From the NCBI GenBank assembly GCA_016806645.1, contig JACSYO010000705.1:57707-121706 (forward strand): DNA of 64,000 nucleotides. The letters are read 5' to 3'. Positions 10,461 through 22,770 of this stretch are shown in pieces. This DNA comes from Ophiodon elongatus. Its lineage: Eukaryota; Chordata; Actinopteri; Perciformes; Hexagrammidae. A program made the translations under genes and the position numbers. The notes under the pieces are model-generated. The model saw only the letters and a list, made by a program, of their open reading frames with translations. It had not been told where the DNA came from and did no database searches. Each line of letters opens with the position of its first letter. Position 1 is the first letter of the stretch.

Positions 10461-12754
10461 TTTTTATTATTTTAAAATCTAATTTGGGGTTTTTAAATGA
10501 TTTTCATGAATTATGTTTTTTCATGTAAGGCATGACAGTGACTTACTATACTATCCTGTCAGCAGGAAAAGCACAGGTGTTAGTAATATGGCTATGATAT
10601 GTCATATTAAGTCTATTAACAAGCTACTTTGCTTGCCGTCACAGATGCAACTAATTCAATCAAGCACATCCTCACAGTCCTGAGAGAAGGTCTAATCAGG
10701 CAAATACCATGGACCTTGGGCCTTATGTCTGTAACAGTGAGATTAGGATCATTATTAACATAATAATCATGTTAAATACTTTTCTGTTGACAGAAAGTTA
10801 TTTTAACAAAGGTCAGAATAATAGAATTCTAAGCATTTAGAGTTTGAATTCTACTTAAACTTAGTTTTACCATATTTGATACTTACTTAACCTTTGACTT
10901 GAACAGTTTATATAATTCATAGAGTTTGTATGGAATGATTAGTGCACACACACATTCCCATATTACCAACAGTGGACTATCATTCCATTCCAACTAAGTA
11001 AGGACCTCTGTGTTTCTGGTCATTTTGAAGTTGATGGAATAAAACAATTATATAATTTTGACGTATTTTTCCAGAATACTACTGCAAATGCACTCTTTAC
11101 TTAAAAAAAAAATTGCCAAGAGGGGACTTTCATCTTTGAGAGATGGCTACCTATCAAAGAGGGGACCTCCATATAATGCAATGGAACTGTCTGTACCCAT
11201 TCTCTGTACACACACACATACTCGTATTGAGTAGACAGCACATCATGTCAGAGTCAGAGGACAAATCGGCAGAGAACAGATGCTGGTTTTATGGGCTTTT
11301 TAGTCCCCTTCAGAAATAACATTTGGGATTAGCATGATGGTTGAGCAAAGTGCACAGGTCTTTGTGCGTGTAAATGTGTTTTTGTGTGTATGAGACAGAC
11401 GGCATACATGTGCTGGTTTTTAATAACATTTTGTGATAGATGCTGCTGTCATCTGGCTGATGCTGGGACTGCAACTTTTCTGTTTGTAATTTGTTTTGTC
11501 TCGCTTGCCCTCCTACGTTCTTAGAGACATTGACTGCAGCAATGAAGAGTCAGTGTGTCATGGTGTTCAGTATTTCTGTTTGCAGTTTTAAATATTTAAT
11601 TATACTGCCTACAAAAGCAATTAAAGTTCTGTTCTCTAGCTACTAAAATAGGAGGTGTGTCTCTCAAATATTCATCAGTGAGAGAGGAATTAAGTCCTAT
11701 ACAAGCTTCATACGGGGGCATCTGCCATGTACCCAGAGGCAGCGGATGAGAAAGAGGAGGGAAGCATGTGAAGCACATGTTTTTATATGTGTTGTCACGG
11801 TGTAGCACTTCAGTAACGTCAGACCACAACTTCCACTCCTCTCTGGCATCATACTCCTGTTTTCACTTGTTACACTAGCAGCTGTTTGTTTAGCACAAAA
11901 CATGGCTGGAAACATTTTCTCTTTCTGCCCGCTCTCTAGCCCATCCATCAGATCTCAGACTTATTAGATGTCATACCATGTACTTAATCATCACTGCTAG
12001 TCTTGTTTTCTCTGTGTCATTTTGACAAATGAAAAACGGAAAAAGCAGAACTTACTTTATTCCAGGTGATTAATTCCGCTATTGCTGCTTATGCTAGCCT
12101 CAGCATTTGCTGACTGACTGACTCCCTGTTGGCAGCAGTGATTACAATATTTGCTCAGTTTATCACAGCACAACCAATACAAATGTGTACATAAATTGTA
12201 TCTAGATGTGGACAAAAAAGAATAATATATTTCCAAAATGTCCAACAAGGAAGTTGATCAGCTTGTGTGCCCTCTACTCGAACAGTTTTAAGCACTTTTA
12301 GTTCAACTAATGTGTCAACATTTTGGGAAATATGCAGTTTTAGTTGTCAATGGGAGTTAGATAAGAGAGTGCCTTAGAGAACCTCCTTCTGTTTGCATCA
12401 AAACACTGACTTTGTGTGCACTTCCAACGTCTGCAGCATTCACTTAGCGTTTAGTCTGAGCACACGTCAACACTGCCAGCTAAAATATGAGAAAGATTCA
12501 GTCAGAAAACTCAATCACTCCACTATAATGCACAAGTTTCAGTATTCCAGTCATCATTTTACACATACTGACATGCCATTTAAATGAAACATTACTGCTG
12601 TCATGAGAGCTGTGTAGTATTTCATCCATCCCCTCAGCTTCACCTGTTCAGATCTGCTTTCATGTGTTATAAAAATGTATGTAGTTCTGAATAAAAGATG
12701 GGCCCATGCAGCAACAGCCTGTGAAAGGATTTACCAAATCATAACCAACATGTC
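10461..12754. other. Unique AT-rich sequence, nothing recognised
   Basis: ORFs on both strands are below 85 codons and have no family features. One diverged copy of the 'CAGGAAAAGCACAGGTGT' motif is at about 10563. Confidence 0.5.
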
Positions 12755-13080
12755 ATGATCACCAATCAGCCTGCGATGCAGATACACTGTCAGGCTCAAG
12801 TAGGTGGACTGGCCTGTCAGGAACAGGTTTTCCTTCGTCAACATAACAGCAAATGTGTGGTTCATGGAAATGGTTTTCTCTGTTTACAGAGGAAGAACTT
12901 GGCACGCCTGCACAGCGGTCTGACCTCCATCCCTTTGAACACATTTGGGATGAATGAGAACCGACTGCCAGTGAAGGCATTATCACTCAACATCAGAGCA
13001 AAAGTTCCAAAATCTTGTGAAAGCCTTCCAAGATACCAAGGCTGACATAGCAACAAACTAATGCTCATTGTTTTAGAAAG
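12755..13080 (+). pseudogene. Decayed Tc1/mariner-like element, 3' part
   Basis: The bases 'CTGACCTCCATCCCTTTGAA' (about 12920) followed by 'CATTTGGGATGAATGAGAAC' correspond to the conserved Tc1-family 'D-L-x-P-x-E-H-x-W-D-E-x-E' segment that includes the last catalytic acidic residue, with frame damage. Downstream 'TTGTGAAAGCCTTCCAAGA' resembles the usual end of such a transposase. The element start is not visible. The translated frame at 12755-13045 mixes the true frame with shifted ones, so no functional protein is expected. Confidence 0.6.
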
Positions 13081-13440
13081 TGATGAAACAATCACTTGTT
13101 TTGTTGTGTTATGGATGTATCATTTTCCACCATGTCTTGTCATACGGTAACTGGATGATTTTCTCTCCCCATACAGTATGTCTGTCTTCCTTCTCCCTTT
13201 CCTCCCGCCTCCATCTAACCTGTTCTCATTCCCAACTTGTCATATATGGACAACCTGATCTCACAGAAACCTGTTAAATGACCACATCCTCGAGCGCAAT
13301 ACATGGAGACATTGCCAATGGAAATTATCAATTAAGATTGTTTAATGTGGTGGACAAACAATCTCCCAGATTTAAAAGAATGTTTTAATTAAAGAAGGAA
13401 GGAGGTTGGGGTGGATGAATGGGTCAAACACTGAACTTTC
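13081..13440. other. Short unique stretch, nothing recognised
   Basis: No gene or repeat family seen. Confidence 0.4.
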
Positions 13441-13750
13441 ATCCAGAAGGACAATGTTTGTGTGCCATGGGAAACCAAAAGTCATTGTTGACTTATTTTA
13501 TATAATGCAGGCTACATAAGCGATCCAAACCCATACCATGATCTTGTCTTTCCTAAACCTAACAAAGTAGTTTTGTTGTCTAAACCGAAATAGTTCACCT
13601 TGGTGGTTGCACATACAGTTAATTGTTTCAGTGGTAGCTGTACGCTTGGTCAGGACCCCTTTGTGGCACTTTTTAATGAGCTGGGTAGCCCTTGGCATCA
13701 CTTTAGGTAAAGATCATATTTTGGGTTAAAATAAGTTGTAAAATAAATAG
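13441..13750. repeat. Dispersed repeat C copy
   Basis: 'CTAAACCTAACAAAGTAGTT' (about 13553) followed by 'TTGTTGTCTAAACC' is the core of repeat C in complement orientation. 'GGTAAAGATCATATTTTGGG' (about 13706) is another block of the same unit. Similar cores occur at about 20845, 33830, 41525 and 42050. It has no ORF, and the family name is unknown to me. Confidence 0.6.
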
Positions 13751-16700
13751 GTTTTTATCATTTCAGTTCTGTACGTACAGTAAGTGACAAAGCGTCTGCA
13801 TTTGACCGAACACTTTGACCGGGCTGCTCTTCTATAATCACTGCCATGGAAAAACTTGAATGCAGAATAAAATGGATGAAATGATGGCTTTAATCAATAG
13901 TGCTCCTCAGTCTCCTCAGCAATTATATTACTCTCCTACCTCTTCTGTCGCCCAGAGCAGATGCTACTTCTGTTGCCTCTGGGTCCAGACAGAGCCTGGG
14001 GACCGGGAATACAGAAACACCATTATACACTCCCTCAGTTCTCCTCTCAACTTCCTTATATCTTCCCATTCCTGTCCCCCTTTCATTTCATCTGTTCATT
14101 TCCATTCCTCCTCCTTCCCATTATTTCCAGTCCAGGTGGAAGACTGTGGAATCATATCCTCATTACTGGCCTGTCTATATGATGCCTTGTAGCAACCAGC
14201 AGCAATCCACACAAGTGATAATTTCTCACAAAGTGCTGGCGGAGGTAAAGGAGAAAGAAGTGAGGCTGGAGGCTTAATGCTCTCAATGTATTTCACATCC
14301 GTGCCTGTCAGCTTTGCTCCAAAACAGAAGGGGAGGAATAATTTGCATGCCACTTTCACAAAGCTGGCAACAAACAAATTGCAGTGCATAACAAATTACA
14401 GGAGCCATTTGGTTACATTATTTGTATGACAAAGCATGTTAGTTCAGCAGACTGGGAGACCTAAAATGAGATTCAAAGAGGGATATTGGGTAATATGAAA
14501 TTACCTTGAAACACCAAGCTCCAATTTGCTCTGTGGGAGAAAAAAATAAAATAAATAAGAGGAGGGACAGGGAAGGTAATATATGGCCACATGACTTTGG
14601 TAACACTTAAACAGCTAGATGAAACACAGAATGTGTCTGACCTCCTATCTTATTATTCTACCATCAGGGCCTCAACGTTGATTTGGGATTCAGGAGCTCA
14701 GGCTCTGAACGTTTGTCTGTTCATTAAAGTAAACGCAGGTCTCCCAATCAATACTCTGAACAGGTACCTCATTGCATCCTCATATATAATCAATTTGCCA
14801 CAGAGCATTACAGCTGAACTTCAACTCCATTGCTTTTACACTCAGCTACAAAACAAGCTTTCACGCTCGTCACAGGGAGTTGAACCAAAGTGGTAAATGA
14901 ATTCTTCAATCATATTTTCCCAACAGCCGCAGCTGTGAAGAGACAGCATGTGCTAGCTGCTTTGTAAATATGATGTAATAGAGTGTGGGCGCAAGACAAT
15001 AAATAATTTTTCATGAGGTTAAATTGGTAGTCTAAACAAAATATGTCTTTTGAGTGTCACCTATAGGCCTGGGAGGTGCTGTTAAGTTGGTTGTTCGTGG
15101 TAACTTGATGAAGGGGAGCAGCCGATTCAGTGATTTGCAAGTTTTCAAGGTTGTAAAAAAATGTATCATAATGCCCATAAAAACATGTCAAACCACTCCA
15201 CTACCCCATATGTGTGCTCATAATGTATTACAGATCACTGTCTCAACAGTGTCTTCGATAATGAGCGCCATTTGAACTGTTTTGTATTATGTCAGAAGTC
15301 TAAAGTCTCTCTTTTTGGTGGATGTCTGTCTCACTCACTCTGTGTGCTGTGTGACTGTCAAAGCAGTGCCATTTCTCAAGCAATATTACATTTTCATATC
15401 CCCACTTATTGAATATGGACTGTGAAATATGATAAGTTTAAATGTATGAATAATCAAAATATATGGCTGCGCTGACAGAGAAATATGTCATCTGGTGAAT
15501 AATAGTCCTGGACTTTCATCACATCTCTTTAAAACTTTACCTACTAACTACTTCCCACACATCTGTAATTATTTTACTCAAAATGAGTTATGCTATTCGC
15601 CTGTCTTAGTTGTTCTTAATGGAGTTTAATAATTCAGTTCTTAATTGCTGAACAAAATGTGCTGTTTTCGTTATTTCCGATGATACCTCTGAACTATGCT
15701 ACGCGGGTGTAAAGCATGCGATTAAACTAATGGATGGTCTAAATGATCTGTCCTATATTCTCTAATGTGTTACTCTGTACAAATAGATTATTTTATGCAA
15801 ATGAAAACCCTCTCTTTCAGCCACAGCTCACAGCTATTGAACAAGACATTAGGCTATGAAGTCTAGGTCTACCGCCATGATGACTCAATGACTGAATTAT
15901 TCCGCCAAACACTGTGGCCTCGGTCTGAGTCCATTAGGCTGCCATTCCCTTAAACTCCATCCTGTTTAAGATCAAGAATGAAATATTTGCTGCTCACTGA
16001 CCATAGCTCAGTCACCTCTACCAAACTGTCTTTTAGATCATTACGGTGGTGGAATGGAATCAAAAACAACGATATGTTTCCCATACCTCCCTGCTTTCGG
16101 TCTCTTTTCATCTGTTGGTCTATTTATCTGTTGTCACTTTGTATTGTATTTGTTTGACTCGGTGTGTTTACATTTCTGCCTCTGTTTATTTCTCACTTCC
16201 CCTTTCGCCTGATACTGGAAGACCTCTAATTCATGCAAATGGAAATCAATAACATGGCGTAGCTGTACTGTAATTGCAATGCGTCTATCAGGACATCATT
16301 GCTTGACATTTCATGAAATAACCACATTTCCCTCTTATTAAAATGAGTTAAAAGCACATTAGTTATCAGTAAGGTCACAAATATTTGCTGTGCTGAAAGA
16401 TCTTGAACCTGCAGCTGAGGGAGTGGAATCCAAAGTCCAGGCTTTATGGTAGCATCTATACATCCTGAGGCGCTGGTCAGGATAAAATGGGCTTTACTCA
16501 GCACCAATTTAATCCTGCTAAGAGCTGCTGTCTCACAGCATTTCAATTCTTCACGGGAAAAGGCCACAGGAAAAGGTCGATATAGTCAGGAGAATGTTCT
16601 GCTGATTATTAAAATGTTTTTTATCTTTAAATAGTTGTGATGATGGTGGCAAAATATAAGTTTATAGTTCCATCTTTTAGCTAGAGGCCAATATTTGTGT

Positions 16701-16854
16701 GAATTAAACTGTTGTACAAGCGGAGTGTGATTGTACAAGCTGGCTGAAACATAATGGGTCCAAGACAGCAATAGCTGAAAATATATCCTTTAAAGGTTGA
16801 TGTTAAGATTTAGAATTGTGTATATCATTTCTCTTCACCAATTAGCCATTCTTT
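13751..16854. other. Unique sequence, nothing recognised
   Basis: A pyrimidine-rich stretch at about 13900-14130 generates three overlapping ORFs, which argues for base composition rather than coding. The rest is AT-rich with no recognisable gene. Confidence 0.45.
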
Positions 16855-17345
16855 GGAAAAGCAGCCCCCTACGGTCCAGCCTTTCAGCAAAGAATGGTTG
16901 GTGGCAGACCCAGCCTTGATTATTAGTCACCCTCTCCTGCATCTCTGAATCATTTCCCCCCAGTGTGCATGTAATTATACCTCATCTGGAGACATAACCT
17001 AAAGCCTCAATGGCAGCGATAAGAGGCTGATAAAAAGCTAAATATATCTTTGGTGAGATTTAATCAATGCATTGATCAGTTGCTCATTATGAACACCTGA
17101 GATAAACACCCGAAAGGAACCAGCTCAAAGCATCTAATCCACACCAGCCTCGCAAACAAAATCCAGGTGGATTAGCGGGGTTTCATTAGATAGGCCATTA
17201 ATATTTATAAATCAATTTCACACATTGTTTAACCTGAGATGGTAAAAAGGCTCTTTGTGAAATAATCATTGGAGCCCAGAAGGTTCATTAAGCCTCCGAC
17301 TAATCCCAGTAAATCCACTTGCCTCCCCGGAACTCTCCAACCTGA
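16855..17345. promoter_or_regulatory. Candidate conserved non-coding element
   Basis: The composition changes to a balanced, non-repetitive sequence dense in homeodomain-type (TAATTA, TAATCC, TAATCA, ATTAG), GATA-type (GATAAG at about 17019) and AT-rich core motifs, without ORFs or low complexity. This texture resembles developmental enhancers in vertebrate gene deserts. It is an impression only, since cross-species conservation could not be tested. Confidence 0.25.
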
Positions 17346-20280
17346 ACTGTCTTACTCCTAAATAATAGTGGCACCTGGAGCACCAAGACATTTGTCCTTG
17401 TTGCCTCCTGTCTTTCCCGGCCTGCCACTCTCAGAGGGCTTTATCTGATTGGGTTGATATGCAATAACTAGCCAGATGCTCTTTCCTGGGGGCCAAGCCC
17501 TATTTTCTTCTGATCTGAATCTACAGTCTTTACGAATGTGAGGAGGAGGAATATGTGTCAATTCTGCCACCACCCCCCTGTATTATCAGCTGTGATCCCT
17601 TTGTCAAATAATGCTTTTTGTCCAGAAAATGTCAACGTTGTAAAAAGTATGAAAGTAGGAATAATTCTACTATGAAGAAATGATTAGGTGGTTAATATGT
17701 AGCGAGAGTGGCCTCAAAAGTGAAATATTGACATTGGAAACAGCAGTTGACAACACAATATCGCTTCAAGGTCCATGTAGTAGCTGTTTTAGTTTGACAG
17801 TTTTCCGTATGTTAATGGAGTTTTCCAGCCGTCATGAAATTGTTGATAGTCCATTTAAATTTCAAGCACTTTATGGACTTCTGGTCCATTTGGGCTTAAT
17901 TTTATCTTGAGGTGAGATTGATTTGGCAAAGTCTATTTTCCCCCTGACTCATCAGCCAAGTCTCACTACCAGGGCGACAAATACCAACGCTAAGGCAGTA
18001 GCCCTCAGCGTTTCACAACGTTAATCATGTGCGAACCTTCAGCGTCAACATAATACGCAAAAGGCTGCCCCTAAAGTCATTATAGTTATGCCGGGGGTTT
18101 CTGCCCAAGCCGCAAAATACGATGAATATGGATGGCTTCAAGTGGGACTGTTATTAAAGCAGGTTATTCTCATCTAAAAATGTATGAAAGACAAGCTTTG
18201 TGTACTGAGTTGTCAGGAAGGTGACAGTGAAACAACGTCATTCTGGTTGGATATGTTTGTACAATACACTCTATGCAAACATGAAATATTAATGCCAAAT
18301 ATTTTTGGCAGGACTATAAATCCTTCACCCTCATGTCACCAGTGAAATCTGACATGCTGTATAATGCATGCCAAGGCAATGGCAAACCTAATGCGGAGGG
18401 TTTGCTTTTTTCAGTAATGCTGCTATGTGTGGCAGGATGCAAAAGGTTACAGATTTCACTGCTGAGACTGGGAGGATTTAGATTTATCCCCTCAGAGGCA
18501 AATCTATCTAATATGACAGTTTAATCCTCTTAGAGACGTATTAACTGTGATCAAAGAAAGGACTTCAGCATTCAAAGTTTCTCTGCGTTTTTGCAAACGT
18601 CTAGTGCCTTAACTCTTAACGGAATGCATAACCCCACCGGCTGATTGTTTTATCCCTCCCAATTTATGTTGGAATGTAACCTGGAAGGACACATTTTTTT
18701 ATATTCATTTCTGAAGAGAAATTCATATTAAAGGTTTTCTATAAGGTTGTGCGACCCAATGGTATTTTACAGGTTGATACTTTTACAATCTGTAAAACGA
18801 GTAGCTAACTAAATACTATTATTCCTCACTGTGCTAAAACTATATTAAAGCCTATTTTCCCTTTAACAAGATACATTGATGGAGTCATCAAACAGCATAT
18901 TGTGTTCAGGACCTCTGGCTGGATCTTCTGTGTATGAATACAATTAGAGGGCTAATTTGAAAGGCTCTTGATTGTAGCTTTCAGTAGGGACTTGCAGCAA
19001 AACCTGCAGCCCCTCAAGCTGATTGTAGAGAGGAAAAACTGGGCTGGATGTTTAGTTTTTTTTAATTGGGACTACGGAACACAGCAGGAGGGATGGAGAC
19101 ATTAATGATTCAGTCTGATATCCTGCACAAAAGCCTAATCTTTGAAAGGATCTCTCAGATGTTTGGTGGTTCAATACACATTCTCTAAATTCTGGAAGTC
19201 CGTCACACTTTTTCACAATGGAAACAGATAGTGTGTTAATCCTAATCTGATATGTCATGCAGTACGTTCATAGACCAAACTGGACCAGCATCACATGTAT
19301 GGCAATATAATGCACAGGCTTTGGCTGCCTGAGGGTGGGTCTAAAGAATCATTGGCAGAGTTGTAAAGACTAAATAAAAAAGTGACTTATTCTTCTGTTT
19401 CAAACACTTCAGTCCTTTGCTATTAGATTATATAAGTAGTTAAATTCATCTCTGCCTGTTTTGCTGTCCTTCTAAGTAGGAAGAAAAACAAATATGTGGA
19501 CAATTTGTGCCAGTATTCTCACAAGCTCTTAATTCAGCACCAGTTTATTTGCCAGGGTCAGTGCATGTCCTTGTCTGACAGTATATTTTGCATTTTACCA
19601 CCAGGGTAAAGATGTGGAGATGTAGAAAAGCAGTTTTTTTTCCCCGCTCTAGGCCAAACTTTTTTGTCTTTATGGAAGAAATGTGTTTACTCTGATCGCT
19701 GTCTTTGGCTCACTTATTTTATCCCCTTGACTGACTTCACCCTCAAGCAAGACTAGACACAAAGGCAGGTAAAAGTGTTACCTGCATATAAAAGAAGAGA
19801 GTGTGTTAAAAGTCTTTGGAGGAAGACCTTGCCTTTATTTGGAAGGATTTGTCTTCCTTGTGGGTGGGAGAAATGTCTCATCAATAATTAGTCTTTGTAT
19901 GTCAGTTACTATTGTAAAAATCATATCTAATAAATGTTTCATATATGTTTAAACTGTTTAAACATACATTGGACAAACTGTACTCTCTTCACTCCAACAA
20001 ATCAAATTTTTCTCTATCAGGTTATGAATGATAATATCCCTGTGTGGGCTGGTAGACAGTAATAATAAAACAAAAGCTATCTAACTATCACTGTAGCCAA
20101 GTCTTTTATTTGACCTGTTGTCAAAGAATTATGCAACTGCCTCCAGTAAGTAATGCTAATTAGATAAATAGACCTATTAACTACATCTTTTATTTTAAGT
20201 ACAGGTCACAAACTACTTTCCAAAAAACACTCACAAGCAGATCATGGGTCAACGTGTCCAGTATGTGTTCCACTTTGCAA
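17346..20280. other. Unique sequence, nothing recognised
   Basis: No gene signature. It contains one near-perfect palindrome at 19944-19966. Confidence 0.45.
19944..19966. repeat. Inverted repeat with 11-bp arms
   Basis: TATGTTTAAAC, a single T, then GTTTAAACATA: perfect 11-bp arms with a 1-base centre. AT-rich palindromes like this can be chance or the edge of an old transposon. Confidence 0.8.
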
Positions 20281-20640
20281 AGAGCAAGGCAAGGCAAGGC
20301 AAGTTTAGTTGTATAGCACATTTCAACAAGGCAATTCAAAGTGCTTCACATAAAACCATTAAAAGCATCACAACATAATGCAAAAGAAAAGAAGATTTAA
20401 AAACAATTAAGAACATTCATTTAAATATAAAAAACAGTCAGTAAAACATTAAAAAGCTAAAAAATTGCATAACAGTTGCAGTGCAGTTTAAGAAATAAAA
20501 TAAAGTAGTGAAATGCAGAAATTGATTAAGATCCTTGAATCTGGTTCAGTTAAAGGCAACAGCAAACAGAAACAAATCAGCTGGCGTGAACCTGATTTTC
20601 TCAAAGTAAGATCTCATGCAGATGTTTAAAATGACAGAAA
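20281..20640 (+). repeat. Dispersed fish repeat A, copy 2
   Basis: It begins with (GGCAA)n, then GTATAGCACATTTCAACAAG, AATTCAAAGTGCTTCACATA and, 260 bp on, 'GGCAACAGCAAACAGAAAC' and 'CCTGATTTTCTCAAA'. The block order matches copy 1 at 1130-1535, and both copies are diverged. The internal part is very A-rich. Confidence 0.65.
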
Positions 20641-20819
20641 GCATGCTCTGAACAGCAATAACAAAACAGGAAAAATTGATGGAAAGCAATGATGGAAGAG
20701 GGAAATAAATGCAAATACATAATAAAGCGATTGATTACAGTGTTGATAATTCATAAAAAATATAATTACAAAAAGGCTAAAAGATACTAAAAGTAAATGT
20801 GGATATTTCATCACCTGAG

Positions 20820-20955
20820 TCATTCGTCACATGACTCGCTTTTCCTAAACCTAATTTGGTTTTGTTGCCTAAAACTCTACTTAACGATTGTCACACAGAA
20901 CCAGAGGCTGTCATTGAAAACTGTTGGGAAAAAGGGCACTTTAAAAAAAAAAAAA
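20820..20955. repeat. Dispersed repeat C copy
   Basis: 'TTTCCTAAACCTAATTTGG' followed by 'TTTTGTTGCCTAAAACTC' (about 20840-20875) matches the repeat C core in complement orientation. A poly(A) run ends the copy at about 20942-20954. Confidence 0.6.
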
Positions 20956-21384
20956 CATACTTGTTAGGTGATTGAGTGAACCATCTGTCAATCAAGCTCT
21001 TGCCAAAGCCAGTCGGGAGAGGAGCAAAAACATTGTGTATCTAATGTCATTGCAGTATTTACGCAAACCTCTTCAGAAGCCCCCATTGTTGTTTTTAACG
21101 AACAGTGTCGTCTGGCACCTAAGCACCTAAGCCACGGCCATAGCTGTCGGTGGCTCCTCACAGGATGCCGATAGGTCCGGCACTTTCTTGCCATACACAA
21201 ACTCATTACCCGAAGCCTGACAAGATGGATTTTCATATATGCGATCCCGCATTCCATGCAATGATCTTGTGACATCAAGCTTGCGTGAAAAGTAATATAT
21301 ATATATACAATATAATGACAATTCACTAACAAAGACCACGCCAATAGCGATATGAGTTTACGAATGGTTTATTGCGAGATGTAA

Positions 21385-21720
21385 CGAGAGGGTTGGGTTA
21401 AGGAAGCGGAGAGGGGTTGAGGGAGAAAGGGATGTGGGTCGAGGGGTGAAGGGATGTAGGGGGGAAGGAACAAGAAGGGTAGAGGGGGTCGTATAAAGAG
21501 TTGGAGGGGTGCAATGAGAGGCCGCTGCCACCCTGTGGCTGGAGGGAACGGTGGGGGTGGAGACACGTGGGTGGGGGTCGTCTCTTCGGAAGCTCTGATG
21601 ATACAGAGTCCCCCGTTGTTCCTGTAGTAGAGATAGAGGGAGAGAGTTAGAAATAGGAAGACAAGAACGGGGTTGGGAGGGAGGGATGTCGGAACTGAGT
21701 CAAAGAGGAAGTGGACGGGT
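21385..21720 (+). repeat. Purine-rich, G-rich tract
   Basis: For over 300 bp the plus strand is dominated by G and A (GGGA, GAGGGG, GGGGTGG), a strong strand asymmetry found nowhere else in the window. The only ORF (minus, 21369-21566) is a proline-rich translation of this composition, so it is not called as a gene. The tract lies just upstream of a Harbinger-like remnant and could belong to that element. Confidence 0.6.
21413..21464 (+). other. G-quadruplex-forming motif array
   Basis: Seven successive runs of three or more G (21413-21416, 21421-21423, 21429-21431, 21436-21438, 21443-21446, 21451-21453, 21459-21464) are separated by loops of 4 to 5 bases. This fits the G3+N1-7 rule several times over. 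It sits in a longer purine-rich strand at about 21385-21700. Confidence 0.75.
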
Positions 21721-21879
21721 TCCTTGTGCTTAAGTACTTAGGGCTCAGTTCGGGGTGTGGCCTTCGTTCCCGAACTATGTTCTGTAAAACATCATTAAGT
21801 GTAATATTAGTTTTTTTTATTATTATAGTGTAAAAATAAATCTTTGCATGTGAATGATGGTAGGTCATCAGTCTCCCTC

Positions 21880-22770
21880 TGAGTTAAACAGGCCATGCAA
21901 CAATATTTCAATAGAAACAGTAAAGGCATGCACCTCACTTGCAAAAGGACTGTTACATGCATGCCAGCATGGATATGAATGGACCTCTTTGTTGGACATT
22001 CTCAGACGCCAAGGACTGCAGCAGAAGGCCCGACTGACTTTCTTCCAAATTGTGTTGGTGCACTTGATGGAAAGTATATTTACATTTTAATACTTGTATG
22101 CATATCTTGGGAGGAGATTTGGGACCAGATTTCCATCATATCGATGACTGATGTTGGTTCCTGCATGCCGCCATGGGCCCCAAGGGTAGGGCATCAAGTG
22201 CTGGTTTTCCAACTTAAAGAAAGCACCTCAGAGGGGACTCCTGAACCTAACTTTCCCCACAGATTTATGGTTTGAAATTAACATTCCTAAAAAACACAGG
22301 AACTTGAAAGAGTTCAAAGCAGAGACATCCCTGGTAAGTTAACATTAATATTGAAATGTCATTTAGATTATAATTGTAACATGGACGATTTTACTCCACA
22401 TTGATCCTATCCTCCTTTCATTTTGTTGTGCAATAACTAGAAGAAGACTCTGTGACAGTCTTCTACAGAGCTTCTGTGGTGTTTGATATTATATATTGAC
22501 AATATAATTTGTTTACATGTCTGTATTCTACCTTACAGAGAAAAACCAGACTAACAAAGCTAAGTAGACCTTTCTTTAATCTTACTTTCCAGGGCATTGA
22601 ATTACCAACAAAATGCCAGGAGTCCAGCAGGGAGATGGAGCTTATGAATTTTTCATGTATTCCCTAATGTCAGACACTCTCACCGGTGGAGAGACTCGAT
22701 CTTCACTGTTGAAGAAAAGGCTGCGATTAATTCTGCGGTATTGCAGACTTCTCACTGAAACATGAACCAT
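21880..22770 (+). pseudogene. Broken PIF/Harbinger-type transposase
   Basis: The frame at 21979-22275 contains 'FLPNCVGALDGKYIYI', the highly conserved segment around the first catalytic aspartate of Harbinger/HARBI1 nucleases (pattern F-P-N-C-x-G-A-x-D-G-K-H). After it come 'MTDVGSC', 'GHQVLVFQL' and 'EGTPEPNFP', which follow the order of the family's 'D-x-G...SDxGVF...G-T-L-x-L-P' blocks. At about 22640 another frame gives 'GDGAYEFFMYSLMSDTL', matching the 'G-D-x-A-Y/F' block with the second catalytic aspartate. The two parts are about 350 bp apart and separated by stops, so the gene is dead. No terminal inverted repeats were found. The identification rests on motif order only. Confidence 0.55.

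Noticed and set aside
13860..14277. Three overlapping ORFs of 73-125 aa
   Set aside because: Openness in several frames at once reflects the pyrimidine-rich composition, not coding.
21369..21566. Proline-rich minus-strand ORF
   Set aside because: A direct translation of the complement of the G-rich tract.
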